Assembly (NCBI RefSeq): GCF_954871325.1
Contig: NC_088778.1
Coordinates: 2,699,743-2,763,742, forward strand
DNA length: 64,000 nt
Direction: 5' to 3'
DNA from: Gordionus sp. m RMFG-2023
Lineage: Eukaryota > Nematomorpha > Gordioida > Chordodea > Parachordodidae
Below are positions 45,771-59,470 of the stretch, piece by piece. A program made the translations under genes and the position numbers. Positions within the stretch are counted from its first letter, which is position 1. Every line of letters begins with the position of its first letter. The notes below the pieces were generated by a model. It was not told the DNA's origin. It saw only the letters and a list, made by a program, of their open reading frames with translations, and ran no database searches.

Positions 45771-46760
45771 TTTTTGAAATGGTTCGTCGATAGAAAAATT
45801 TCAATAGCTATTGGGCGCACTTGATTTTCAGCTTTTTCAAGTGCAATTAATCGAGCACCAAAGAATATCGGTGCTAGTTTATGTGGTAATTTCCCGTTGA
45901 TAATAAGATTAAAAATTTTCATTAAAGTGGAATTTGGAACTGTCTAAACCCAAGAGGTCAATAATAAAAGAGGGTCGAAGGTAATCCAGCCCTTAGAATC
46001 GTTTGCAAAGGATTTAATAGCTGTTAAGGCTTCTCCTGATATTTATCTTTGAATTTATTATAAGCAGTATTTGAGGAGTGTATTAGGGGCTCAGATGTTT
46101 TTCTAAAAGTTGATTTCTTGTAGGGATATTATCGGGTGCTGAAGTGTTTGCGTTAGCAAGAGCTCGGAGAGATCCTTTTAGATTGAAATTATTAATCTTA
46201 TTATATAATAGTTTGTGTGAGGGGTTACTTGAAGTCTTTTTAGCAGATCATTGATATTTGGTGATAATTTTTCAAAATTAAGATCAAAGTATTCAATTCT
46301 TTCTTTGATGGTTTGGGTTAGTGGGGTTGGATTATCTTGGTGGATTTGTTAATATTAATGTTAATATATCAATTTTCTCCAATATAAATCTTCTGGATTT
46401 TTTAAAATATTATTAATAATTTTGATATAAAAAGGATAAATTAATTTAAGGGCTGCTTTTGAGATTCGTGTTATGGTAGGGCTAAAATAGCTTGTTAAAA
46501 ATTTTGGGTATTCCAAATCAGGTATTCGATAATTTTTTATAAAGGACTTTTCCTGTGTTGGAATTTCATTGGTGGATTAAATAATTGATAGTCATTTGGG
46601 GTTAAATTAAAGGTGGTAGTAGGTGAGATGCTAAGTGATAAAGGTTCAAGCAGGGAGGCTGGAGGTTTATTACTACATGGGCATCTTGAAGTGGTCCATG
46701 GATGGTTATTAAATTGTTATTTTTATGTTAATAATTCTAAAGCAATATGAGCAAGTTCTC

Positions 46761-49700
46761 CTATTGCTTATGTTCTAGTTTTGTGATGTAGTTAGGTTAT
46801 GTGAATTGCCTTTATAATGATCCAAGTATGAAATTGTGATAATGTTAAATTTAAGATACTATTGTTGTAGTTTATAACTATTTTCTTGGCAACATTGTTT
46901 TTTATTACATTCGTTTATAGGTTCTTTCAAGAGGTTGACTTCATAATAAATCATAGACAGTATTCAATATGATTTCTATATCATTATTTTCATTGCATGT
47001 TTTTATATTGAAAGATTCATGATGTTATTGTCGTTTTAATTGATTATAATATATAATTTTATTATAGTTTAACTCCTTTATTTTAAAATACTATTATATA
47101 AAATATTTAAAAACACAAATAATTCTTTTAAAAAATATATAAAAGATATTATTTTGAATATTAAAATATAACTATTCATGAATTAGGAAAAAAATTTTAT
47201 AGTTAAATATTGCGGTTGACGAATTTATCTCAACTATTTTTTATTATTATTAATAATTTTAATATATTATTTTAAGACAATCTTTAATAGATAATCTTTA
47301 AATAATAATTAGAATTTATAACTTTATGTATATTAGAAAAATATAGGTATGACAAGTCGTTGATGTCAATAATAAGATTATTAATGGAAAAATAATTTGT
47401 TTTTTAAATTAATGATACCTTGATTTTTTGTCACCTGAACTATTAACAAATAAATATAAAAGTTAGACTAATTTATTCCATTATTTTAATTGTATTGCTT
47501 TCTGTTTATGACTTCTAACAATATGCCTAAGATGATCTAATATGTGTTTACATTTGTTGGGTAGCCATGTTTATTTCAAATAACGTAAATACCGCCAAAG
47601 TTTTTTCACTAAATTGCCACGAAATCAAGTGAATATATTGCCATGCAATAAAGTTTTATTCCTATTTGACTTGATATAATATTATTTCTTACTTAATATA
47701 TCAATTAATATATTTTTATTTGAAATATTTCGAAACTATAATTTTGTTATTATTTGGGAATGCTGCCATATTATTTTCCCAGGAATTTTTTTTCTTTAAA
47801 ATTTTATTTATATAATACTTACTATATTCTAAATCCTTTTGTAAATTCAAACATATAGTACCCTCTGACACATATAACCATAATTTTAAGAATTTTTTTA
47901 TATGTATGGATGAGGAAAGTTTTTAAAAATTTATAAATCTCTTACACACACGAAGAAGAAATATTTAACAAAATATAATGCCCATTCAATGTGTACTTAA
48001 AAACAAAGCACATATGGGAAGGCAATGTAGAAATGTTTAGATGTTAATTGCTACGCGGTTTATGAAAAGGCTAGATATACCTAGACATAAACGTAGATTA
48101 TAAGAAATACTTCATATTATTAGCCATCAATACGATATCATTCTATAATATTCATCAGATACTTGCAATAGGTATCCTTTCGCTTTTATAAAACTATGAG
48201 GCTTATAAGCCTTTATACTAAGCTATTAGTCCGCATTAAAATTAGCTAAGGGGGTCAGTATTTATATTAAACAAGGTGAAATCTAATTCTATTAGATACC
48301 CAAACCCACTAAGTTTGGTAAAATATATGAAGCAGTTAATTTTCTGTTCTTTATAAGTCCTGGAACGCCATTTCAAGTGATTAAATGACATTAATATGTT
48401 TTAATATAATAATTGATAAGACAATTAGTTGACATGTAAATCCTAAAATGATGGCTAAATATATGCATACATTATAATTTATAAATATATATAAATACAC
48501 CATTGAATAATGTCTAGTTTTATAAATTAAATTAAATATATAAATAATTTACCTATTATATTATATATGGTAAATTTAAATATAAAGTTTCAGATTGGGA
48601 TACATTTACGAAGACTATCATAAAGTAAATCGCTAAAAAATATCACAAAGTCCTCAACAAAAAAGATTATGATATCATTAAGCCAAGAGATTTTTAGTAG
48701 CATTTAACGTATAAACATGTTCATAAGCAAAATCTGTTATGAAGATAAAAATATTAGATGTTTTAGCTAATTTTACTAAAAATCGACGTCTAAATAAAGA
48801 AATGAATATCTATGATTATTAGAAGAATCAGAATTATAGATCTGACAAATATAAATGGCGTTATATTATATTGTTCGTCTCAGCTATTTAGGTTATCGCG
48901 GAGTGATATTTTTTAACAATAAAATTGCTAATTTCTCCCTATAAAAATGTAATATGACTGGTAGAAAATATTTAAATTGTAGTAGAGCTCAATATTATTC
49001 TTTTTAAATTAATAATGTTTAATATTGAAGTCAATTAATTTATATTTATTTTTAATAATTAACAAATTAGTTATTATTTATGTAGATATTATCAATAAAA
49101 TTACAGGTTATATATATAAAATTTTTTTTTGATAAAATTTAAAAAAAATTGTTTCTTTGGAAAAAATTCATAGTAAGAATCTATATAAAAGAGTTTTTTG
49201 GAAGTTCGAACGAATAATTTTACAAACCTAACCTAATTTGTTATATTTTTATCTAAACACGAACCTAAACTGAACATTCCATCCTATTTTGAATCCCTGT
49301 ATGGTTATCCTTAATCCCTTTATATAATTAAAATTTTTAATATAAATTATATTTCAAATTTTCTTTGGGAAAACTATAAATGGAATATCTTGAATTTATG
49401 AAGATTTATAAGGACATTGAAGTTTGAAAGATGTGTAGAAGTGAGTAATGATGGTTACAATTTATACATGAAATCATATATTCCGCAAGATAATCTATTT
49501 TAAGAGAATAATGGAGACATATATTTTTAAAAACCTTTATTCATATAAATAGAGTATAGACGCAGGGGGGGGGGGGGAATAGAAATTTCCCAAATTTATT
49601 TATTCTCTAAAATGCGATTTGATTATAGGTATTTCGCTTATAGAAATACTAGACATTTCGCCTTCAAAATTGCCAAAATAGAGGATTTTTACAATATAAA

Positions 49701-50510
49701 ACATTAGCTTCATTTATTATACAATTTGAGTATTTGCTATAAATTATATTTTTTGGCACTTTTTAGAACTTTTAGGGAAACGGTATTTTGTATTTTTACT
49801 CATTTTCTAAGAAATTTTCTAATTTACTTTTACTTTTCTTTTTGCGTATTTATTATTTAATTTGAAGTGTTTGCTTTTAAATCTGATTCATCTTTTTATC
49901 ACTTTTAGGCGAAATGATTATAGCGAAGAGAGTAGCCACTATAAAATTTGTTTCTTTGAGTCCTTTGAGGCGAATCGACTTCTTGATTTGCTAGTACCTT
50001 TGCTTACTATTAAATTTTATATATCTTTATGGTTTCATTATATAATATAGGCATTAGATATTTAATGCTCTTTTGACACTTTTAGTGGTTCTCATTTAAA
50101 AGTATATTAAAAATCTATTTTAGATGGAAAAGTTAAGATGGAGACCAGGCCTGGACCCATCCCAAGTATGACTAACCTTTTTGGGACGTTTATTTTTAAT
50201 CTTCAGTATACTTTACTTTTATGATTAGTGTCTTTCCCTAAATATAGAAAATGTGCCTAACCTTTGTTCACACTTTTGAAAATGACTTTGTTAAATTTAG
50301 ATTCTTGAATACCTGTATCAACTTTGATGATTTAATTATTCAAATCATACTATGCATCAGGATTATTGTGATCATATATTCTTAATATTCTAATAAATTA
50401 GATTGTTTTTTTAAATTTAGTCGAATAGATAATATTATAATATAGGAATAATAGAATAAATTAAAATATTAAATTAAAAAATTAATTATAACTTTAAATT
50501 TTAACATAAT
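46761..50510. other. AT-rich spacer, nothing recognised
   Basis: No coding similarity was found. A G13 run at 49565-49577 is unusual for this composition. Around 49.6-50.2 kb, CACTTTTAG-type phrases recur (about 49758, 49902 and 50076), and the patch GACCAGGCCTGGACCCATCC (50143) is GC-rich; neither could be tied to a known element. Confidence 0.5.
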
Positions 50511-50519
50511 ATCTTATTA

Positions 50520-52050
50520 TAATGAGAGATAAAAAAATTTACCTTTTAAATATTGAATTCCTAAATAATAATTTAATTGTTTTTTTATAAAATAAATTAT
50601 AACAAAATGATTTTCCTTATTCTTTTAAAATGGTAATATCAAAATGCATTTATATTAATAAAATAGTGAAAAGCTACAAAATTTATGGCAGATGGCTCTC
50701 ATTTAATTTATCAAAAAATTAAATAAAATTTCATGTGACAATATGATTATCAATATGAACTCATAACGAGATATTTTTTGAAAAATGAAAATCAATGCGT
50801 TCCAAATTATATTGTATAATTGTCCTTACAAATTTGGATTTCTCATGTATCCCAATTTTCCTCTAAAAGTACATTGACCGATATTTCAGCTGAAAGCTAA
50901 AATTAGAAATTACCATGAATTTTCTGATTTTTACCTTCGGTCCCTAGTATAGTTGTAATTAGATATTTTTAGCAATTCAAATTCGAAGAAACTAATATAA
51001 ATTATACCATTTTAATAATAACAGTATTTTTCCAACTAGAGTCTAAATATTGAACTGAATTAGTATATATTTAGCTATTAGTCAACTATTGTAGACCCCC
51101 TAGGCTATTTTTTTAAGATTTTAGGTTAAAAAAAAGAAAATTCTCAAATTAATGGTGGTCCTGGATCCTTTTGTAAAATGTTATAAACAACTTATATCGC
51201 CGTTTTTAGGCAAAAAAGTTGGTTAGCTTTTGTATTATCATACACAATGTTACTTCAAAAATGGGTTATTTTTACTTAGCAAGATTGAAGGGCTTAAATA
51301 TGTAGCGTCCATATAGTTTGTATTATTTATAGAATTAATTCTATTAAATTAGTTTCTTTTATAAAAATTTAGTAATTAGTTTTTATTTTTTTTAATTTTA
51401 ATGACAAATCAAAAATCAACTGTTACATATTAAAATGTATAATGATCAAAAAATTATATGAAAGCTATCAAAAAATTAATATATAAGCTATTAAAAAATT
51501 TAAAAACAAAATTAAAATTCATAAAACAAATATAATTTGATACGTTAAATAAATATAATTTTCAAACCTTTAATATATATATACTGATTATCTTAGAAAA
51601 TTACATAAAGTTAAAAATATCTTTAAATAAATAAAATTTTATAAATTTGATCTTCTATTCAATTTAACTTGTGAATTTATATTATGAAGAAATTATATTA
51701 AATACCATTATGCTGTATAATGTAAGGAAGGCCATATGCTAAAAACAGTTTAATTTTTAAATCATTAATTGGATATTTATAAAAAGAAAAATTACTTTCG
51801 GATAAAATTATTATATCAGAGGCAACTAAATATAAAATAATTAGATTATAAAATCAATTTTTACAAATTATATTATATACCATGTTTTCGGAATATTTCT
51901 GTTCTTCCTAAAAAAAACGAAATTAAAGTTAAGTTTGTTTTGATATTAATATTAAATTTTGAGTCAAGTGTGTTCGACTAATTTTTTAAACCTATGTCTT
52001 ATTAAGATTTGTAAAACACTCTCATCATTGATTAGATTTCTTTTTATAAC
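50520..52050 (+). repeat. Dispersed repeat R-B, copy 2
   Basis: Counterpart of 8.65-11.09 kb with TTGAATTCCTAAATAATAAT (50553), GATTATCAATATGAAC (50745), ACCATTATGCTGTATAATGT (51703) and CGGAATATTTCTGTTCTTCC (51890). It is followed about 1.8 kb later by a diverged R-A block, as in the first copy. Confidence 0.55.
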
Positions 52051-53839
52051 CTGGGAGAAGTAGGAATAAATTTTCCAAAAAAATAATTTTTTTTATTGGA
52101 ACATTTATTAGAATTATATATATATATATTTATACGCAAAATCTAACCAGACTGGTTTTAACGTATAGACGTCTATATACAATATATTTGATAAGAAGAG
52201 TAATATCATGTAACTAATTCTTATATTGATTATATTTTAGTAAAATGATATATCTCTTTGTTAAAAAATATCACATGTAACGTTGTATTATTTTATGATA
52301 TATTTTTTATTGTTTTATATTCATTAATTTTAAGTTGAGATGAAAAAAAATTGATTTCGAGATTGTGAGAATCTTATGTTAAGATTAATAAATAAAAGCA
52401 ATATAGATACGGATAAATTGTATTTACAATAGCTGCATAATATATCAATAATCCCCATGATATTAATTCTCTCATAATTCAAAAATATCCATAGGTGTTA
52501 GTATATGATTCATATGACTTCCTCTAGCTTATAGTAATTTGACCTATGTGAAGTTAAAGTGCAGTTCTGCCTTGATCACAAAATCATGATTGTAAAGGAT
52601 TATAAAGTTTTTTTTTGCTTTTACACTGGGTAACAACACATATATCAGAAAAGCATATAATCATTAAAATTTCTTAGCAAGTAATATAATTTTGATTAAT
52701 TGATTTTCTAAAATTAACTTGTATCATCCACTGAATAACTCTTCTAAAATCATAACGTATTAATGATTTTAATAGAAAAGGTTTACAGCACAAAGTACCA
52801 TTTTCTCTTTGTAAATATTTAAATTGTTTTTAGTGAGAAATAAAAGATGTGTATATATTATAAAATTATGACAGGTTGATGAATTTAATTAAATTGGTTA
52901 ATGAATACGTAAATTTCGTAGAAGAATGATGATGTAAAATTAATTAATAAAATTGACGACTGTTTCTATTAGAATTAATTTTCAATATGAATGTTAAATA
53001 TAATTATTCTGTTTTATAATTAAGATGATTAAATTTTGAGAGATTTTATTTGACAAATGAAAATTATTGTAATTAACCGAAATTCTCAAAAATATTGGCG
53101 ATCGCAAATAGAATATTTAAAAAACATGCAATAAAAAATAACCTATATCGTTTACTCCCATAGTTGTCAGGTCAAGGTGGGATGATGAGATTATTGGGCA
53201 TTGACTTACTTTTCATTAACATAGTTGATATACTTTAAAAATAATATAGTTTGGTAAATGCTTTTTTGCATTTTTCAGTCCTTTATATTGACAATTCTTT
53301 TAAAACTAAAGTACTATATATTTGGTATAATATAGGACTTAAGCCATACAACGCATATTTAAAATGCTAGGACTTGTCCCAGTCTATTTTTAAATCTTAT
53401 CTTTTATGGCCATTTTTAGTTTTCTTATTTAAAACAAAAAGCTAATACTATATATAATTTCACAACATTAAATGGCTATTATAAAAATATATAATAAAAT
53501 TTTAATTATGAATTAAGCTTAGTTATTGAGATATTTAAAATTAAATAAAGTATTTTTAAATTTTAAGAGTTAAAGATGGATATATCAAAAAATAGAAGTA
53601 AAAATATTGAAGTTCGCATTGAGAATTGAATAGATTATGAGATACAATATAGATATTATAATTGGCTATAGAAATGCTGACGTACAATTAGTAGAGTTCA
53701 TTATTTAGTGCTTAAATTTTTAATTAATAGTTGCCCAATTTTTAGGTTAAGCCCAATCAGGCTTAGCCGATTTTTTCACCTGAAATTCAATTAAACCAGT
53801 TAGATAAAATTAGATAAATACGCAGAATTATTTACATAA

Positions 53840-55080
53840 ATTAAATCATGATTACCTAAATATATTGTCAGGATGCCATTTACGTTTGCTATATATATAG
53901 AATTAATTGTTATACTAAATATATCTAATATAATGCTTATGATTAAATCAATTTTAACAAAAATTTATGATAAAGAATGGTATTTAATTTCAATTTATTT
54001 TTATAGATATAACATACTCATTCTAGTTGCCAATTCTATTATTTTTTAAATAAATTTTTAATTATTTATATAATATTTTTATGAAAAAAATATAAGAGTT
54101 AAACATATATTACCATCAGGTTTTGAATTAACTTTTTAATATTTTAAATAAAATTAATATGTAAAATTGGTCTTTGAGCCAAATATTATTTTTAAAAAAA
54201 TATTTACAATGAACACTGATTTATTCCACATTTTCTCGCTTTTACCATTCTAAAAATATTAGACTTAAAAAATCTTATATAACTAAAATATTTAAAGGTT
54301 TAATTTTTTCACGATTAATGTTAAAGAATTATATTAAGAAAATTAACAATTAATTCTAAATTTATATTTTTTCGAACCAAAAAACTCTATTTTACCTAAA
54401 GGTCTCTTTTCTTGTTCTATATTAATATTTATGCTATGAAATTAAATTCATTAAATAATTTTACCTATGTTAATGGTAAGAACTTCATTTTTCACACCTA
54501 ATATATTTAATTAAAAATATCATGTATATAATTTCTAAATTTACTTATTCCCATCATCAAATTTTGAGCTAAGATATTTTTATTTTTAGTAAATGTTAGT
54601 AAAATTAGATGTTAGATTATACTTGAAATAAAATTCTCCTTTGAATATAAGTTTTCTATAAATAAATATGATATTTTTAAAAATTATAATTCATATAAAT
54701 CTCTCACCAAATCTATCATTCCCTCTTAGCTGAACTATATTTCAAAAGGAAGATACCAAATAGATATTGATTGATAACGATAACATCATAATATATAATT
54801 GTTAAAATATAAATGAATTTTAAAAATTAGGTTTTAGTATTCTGCAATCTTAAAAATTGATAACCTTTACTGATTTTCACAATATCACCATCTATAACTG
54901 GATTAATACATCAATTTTTATAATACAAAATTAAGGTTTTTTTTAATATAAAATATACTTCTATATTCACATGTGTAGTTATCTGACATAATTATTAAAT
55001 AAATATTTTTATACAAATCAATATAAAGTAAAGGAGACTTACTTTCTACACAAATAGTCAAATTTGAAACTAAACAACGT
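53840..55080 (+). repeat. Dispersed repeat R-A, diverged copy
   Basis: Closest to 13.39-14.90 kb: GATTACCTAAATATATTGTC (53849), AATATAATGCTTATGATTA (53928), TTCTTGTTCTATATTAATAT (54412), AATGGTAAGAACTTC (54473) and TTTACTTATTCCCATCATCA (54540). Non-coding. Confidence 0.5.
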
Positions 55081-55764
55081 ATGGAATTATTATACAAATT
55101 TTAGTTTTACTATAAAATCTAAAATATATTGATTTTAAGAATATCAATAAAAAATTTTAATAAGAATTTATATATATTTTTTTAAGGTTAGCGATATATT
55201 AACATAAAAAGTTCCCATTGAAAAACCAAAGTCTTATAATAAATTCCCAATTCTATTTGAATGAATTTTTAAAAAATAAAACACTATTTACCCTCCTTGT
55301 TCCCTTCAAGTTCTAATAAAATGAAACATATTATCATAAAAAAAATGTTAGAAAATGATTACTTTTAATGTAGACAAAAATTAAGTAGATAGCAGGTAGA
55401 AGGGCGAAAAAATTATTCATCTTAAAATGTATAATAAAAAAATTTAATATGGTGGATAATATAAATATTTCCCTCTATATAAATATTTTATCATGTTATG
55501 AACTCTGAACTTTTATTTATTTTATAAAAACAAATTTCTATAACGTTAAACAAAAATAAATAAATACGTTTCTTTAATATAATAAAAACGTTTACATTTT
55601 TTTAAAAAATTCCAATAATTAAAAGTACGATTATAAATGTACTTTCGACATAAATTATTAAAGATTAACGTATAAAATATTTTTTATATGTAAAAAAAAT
55701 CAACTCCAAAATTTAAAAAAATAAGAAATATAGTATAACATAAAAGAAGAGAAGTGAAAAATGA

Positions 55765-55965
55765 GGTCAAGGAAACTCATTTGGAAAGAAGACTGCTATT
55801 GAAGAATAAGTAGTTCTTTAAAGATATCCTTAGTCTTTTGTTGGAAAAAATCTTTACGTTTTCCTGTGAGTTTACCTATTTGGCAGCCTAGATTTTTAAT
55901 AAATGTTAGGGCCACTTTACCAAAAGTGCGAAAAGTGGTCGATATTATTTATATAGAAACTTCTG
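55765..55965 (-). pseudogene. C-terminal fragment of a restriction-endonuclease LINE
   Basis: Minus-strand frame reading FGKVALTFIKNLGCQIGKLT and then GKRKDFFQQKTKDIFKELL matches the extreme C-terminus of the LINE family at 43.4-46.8 and 58.4-59.5 kb (pattern FGxxALxFIKxLGxxIxxxTGxx). Only these 60 or so residues survive, so this is an isolated 3' end, as expected from a strongly 5'-truncated insertion. Confidence 0.65.
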
Positions 55966-56329
55966 AATATTTTGAGATTTATAAAACAGGTTGAATTTCC
56001 TATAATAAATTAATTTCATTAGTTTAGTAATTAATTTTTAATACTAGAAAACTATTATTTAACATTTATAATTTGTAATTATTATATATAACAAATATAA
56101 TGAAATTCGAATAGAATAAATTTTTTAGACTTTGGCCACATATAATTCAGGCTCAAAAATTATAGATTTATTTTTCTATTAATTTATGGATATATACAAA
56201 ATTCTTGTATCTTCATTTAGTTAAAATTTAAATAAATTTTCACAATATAAATATAATATATGAAGCTATATAAAAAGGTATATAAAACAAAATTTTAGAT
56301 TTAGCCTAAATATTATGCAAGCTTCAAGA

Positions 56330-56452
56330 TTTCTTTAATTGATATTTAAACTCCTGTTATCTACAAAAAAAGATTTCCAAGCCTGCGTAATATTTTTTGG
56401 CTAAAATATTGGTTAGCCCTTTTTAAAATATGAGCCGTTTAGCAAAACCAGT
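56330..56452 (+). mobile_element. hAT-type MITE, right-half remnant
   Basis: CTAAAATATTGGTTAGCCC and ATGAGCCGTTTAGCAAAACC match the right end of the MITE at 22555-22780. Confidence 0.6.
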
Positions 56453-58116
56453 TCAAATGTTTGTAATTTTAATTTATAAGTTAAATTTTTAAATTAACAA
56501 TTAAAAATGAGAGGGTAATAGTTGCAATTGGCGAGAATATAATTTTGCTTATTTTCTTAATTAATTTATCATAATTGATCATGTAAAATTTAATTAAGGT
56601 AAGATGGGACACAAAAAAATTGGTAAAAAGTGAAAATTGAATGGGAGGAACTTATTAAAAATATTTTATAATTTTAAAAGTAATGTGGTTAAATAAGTGC
56701 TTGCATCCAGAATATATTCAAAGTAAGGCGTGTTATTAGTTCCTTTAAAAAGGATATGATCCCTAACCTTTTCTTATTAAATTTCTGAAAAACATTTATG
56801 CTCAATGCAAAATTATCGTATATAAAAATAAATAAAATATAGTATAAATTTATATTATAACAGAATAAAATAACAATATTATTATATTTATTTATAATAA
56901 AAATTATCCTTTATATAAAATAAATCTTTCACTGAGAACATATTAAGCCATTATATATTTTTTATTTATATCATTATTCAATATATTAATTGAATTATCA
57001 TTAGAATATATAAAAAAATTATCAAAGCATATTTTATAAGATCTTTCTCCAAATAAAGCAGTTTTATCTATATAATAGTTAAATTGGTTGATCCTGCAGG
57101 ATTTGCAAATGTGTAATTAACTCTTTTTTATTGACAGATTTTGTGGCAGATTGATAGAAGGCCAATTAAGCTTACATTTTGGATATATTATTACTGTTAG
57201 ATACTCTTCTAACACAGTGAAAGAAATATATATTTAAAGAAAGGAAAATTAACATTATTATACGGAGCCGAGGAAAAGTTAAAGTTCAAATTTAAATCTA
57301 TCACTTAATTAACTGTATGGATATTATTTTTTTCTGAATGTATAATAGTTAAACATTATTAAATATCTAAAAATAATTCATTTTATTTTTAATTAAATAA
57401 ATATAATTTTTATGTTGTAAATCAAATACGTAATTTGTTTTGATAAAATTTATGAGAAAAATATAAAATATGGTCGAGGATATTAAATCTGATGGAGATA
57501 GATTTAAAAAAATAATATTTTTTTATTTTATTCATATACCTTTTAAGTAAAAATAAATTTTTTATAGGAAAGAATATTTAACAAAATGATCTCGATCACG
57601 ATCCTCATTTTAAGGGAATTAAAATTAGGATTAATCCCGAATCGTCGATCTTTTGGTCTCGATCTTTTAACCAATTTGTTCAAAGCGAAATTACAATTAA
57701 AATCTATTGATAAAATAAAGTATTTTGTAAAGAAAACTAATTATTATGTACACACTGTAAACACATTTATAAAATTAATCTCACTTGCTCTACAAATCTT
57801 ATATTCTATATAAACCCTTCCTCCCTCATAGGCGATACTTCTTATCAAATCTGACAACAAACTTTGAGATCCCGAATAGTTGGTTAAACTGCACCTGAAA
57901 AGTGACGATAATCACCATCGTTACATTAAAACTTTAATAAAATTTTTATTTTGAAGCATATAAGTAAGAATGTATATTGTAAATGAATTAAAATTTCAGA
58001 AAAGATGAGCCGTGATTGTTATATTTGTATTTTTGGAAATTTATTTAATAATATTTTTTGAAAAAAGACTTTAATTTGATTTTAATAATTTTTTTAAATG
58101 CATGTTGCACATGATA
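56453..58116. other. AT-rich spacer, nothing recognised
   Basis: The longest open stretch (57586-57813, 75 codons) has no recognisable domain and is rich in Leu, Ile and Lys as AT-rich noise usually is. A less AT-rich patch lies at 57830-57925. Confidence 0.5.
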
Positions 58117-58228
58117 TTTATAAAATATAATTTATAAAATATAATTTATAAAATATAATTTATAAAATATAATTTATAAAATATAATTTATAAAATATAA
58201 TTTATAAAATATAATTTATAAAATATAA
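58117..58228. repeat. 14-bp tandem repeat, 8 copies
   Basis: TTTATAAAATATAA is repeated eight times without a change, which points to recent expansion by slippage. No coding frame involved. Confidence 0.95.
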
Positions 58229-58374
58229 TTTAACAATTATAATTGATACAAATGATTATATGAGAAAGAGAAGAAAAAAATTCTAAATAATTAAGGGAAC
58301 AGAAAAATGATCTAGATTATTTTGGTTGCTCTGGGAATGAACCTATGAAACATATAGATTTTATGATCTAAATT

Positions 58375-59470
58375 TCTATGGGTTGACCTAAGTAGACGCG
58401 TTTTTTGGGTTTCCTGATATTGTTCTTAAGGCTCTGCCAAGTTTTTTAATAACTTGGCTAACAAAGGATGGTAAATTTGTAGTGATAACTTGTACAAATT
58501 TATATTCAAATCTTCTGTTTATTTTAAATATTTTAAAATGTCCATTGATGTTGGAGGGTGAGAGGGGGTCAACGCAGGAAAAATCCTACGCTAAAAATCG
58601 GTCATTTTTCTAGGGAATTTGTGTAGTTCCATCAGGTCGTCTCCCATCAATAAAGAGACCTGGAGGTTCTAAAGTGGCAGGAAAGCCTTTGGACTGTAAA
58701 GCCCATTTTATGAGAGCATAGCATCTGATATGTCGGATTGAACGTGCACTGCTAAAGATGCATAGGAGGCAATGTGGGCCCGTTTGATTTACTGACTTCT
58801 TGCACTTGGCGCATCATAACTGATGCTGACATATTTAGGCGAATGGCTATTGCAAAGCTGAATATTTGGTTTGACAGCTCGAGGTCAAGATTTTTAGGGA
58901 ATGGTAAGGTATTCATATTCACAACCTTAGTTGAAAGAGATTAATACAACATGATCTTCAGATCTTCAGATAGCATGGTCGAAAAGTGTAATCGTAGGAT
59001 TATCCCAATCCTTTATGGGAGGCAGGAGGTTGACATCCATTTTCGACTGAGGATATCCATGTGATATAGGCTTCGCCAGGCAGCACATCTGCAATGATAG
59101 ATGACCAGTTATTATTTTAGAGCTTGCTAATCTGGATGAGATGAAACCACTAATTGATAAGGCTATGGGTGATCGTAACCATATACCTCCTCTAATGCAG
59201 GGGAAAGTGGCTTGATGTCATGAATTGGAGTTACATTTGAAATTAGTTATTTTTTCCATAATGTTTTTTATTATGGATTCATGTGCTTTTAAAGGTTCAA
59301 TGAAATCCTTAATAAAAAATTTAAGTGTAGAAGAGATATGAGTAGCTCCACCATATTGTTTAAATATTAGAAAAAGCTTGGAAAGGCTTAAACTGCTAAG
59401 TAACCTCCAACTTGTTAACCAAGATATAATTGTTCTTTGGCCTTAACCTCTTTAAAGGCATGGCTCTTGG
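58375..59470 (-). mobile_element. Restriction-endonuclease LINE remnant, second copy
   Basis: Minus-strand remains of the same LINE family as 43.4-46.8 kb. From about 59400: a thumb region (KFFIKDFIEPLKAHESIIKN), HQATFPCIRGGIWLRSPIAL (about 59215-59155), a WD block (IKDWDNP, near 59010), AKCKKSVNQTGPHCLLC (CCHC finger, about 58806-58756), RHIRCYALIKWALQSKGF, LEPPGLFIDGRRPDGTTQIP (nuclease, about 58672-58612) and VIKKLGRALRTISGNPKN at the end (about 58455-58400). The RT core is absent. The nuclease part is better preserved than in the first copy. In-frame stops and frame changes remain. The WD block region here is not expanded into a minisatellite. Confidence 0.8.

Larger units (their letters stand above)
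43430..46760 (-). mobile_element. LINE with C-terminal restriction-like endonuclease (R2/CRE/R4-type layout)
   Basis: A 3.3-kb minus-strand remnant. From high to low coordinates: an N-terminal open stretch (PWTTSRCPCSNKPPASLLEP, 46692-46530), reverse transcriptase (about 45750-45200), a thumb region with QATLPCKSGG (45060), thirteen 68-bp tandem repeats (43993-44871), a CCHC finger and an endonuclease (43750-43440). RT followed by CCHC and a C-terminal nuclease is the layout of early-branching LINEs such as R2. The RT wording (QQGDPLGPLLF, YLDD) belongs to a family common in cnidarians, molluscs and arthropods that I cannot place in a named clade. Frame changes are frequent. Confidence 0.8.

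Noticed and set aside
49862-50050. 62-codon plus-strand open stretch
   Set aside because: No similarity; lies among recurring CACTTTTAG phrases of unknown nature.
57586-57813. 75-codon plus-strand open stretch as a host gene
   Set aside because: No domain, no matching copy and no plausible splice context.
58117-58228. Direct-repeat array as possible origin or CRISPR
   Set aside because: Fourteen-base simple-sequence repeats with no spacers; plain slippage product.
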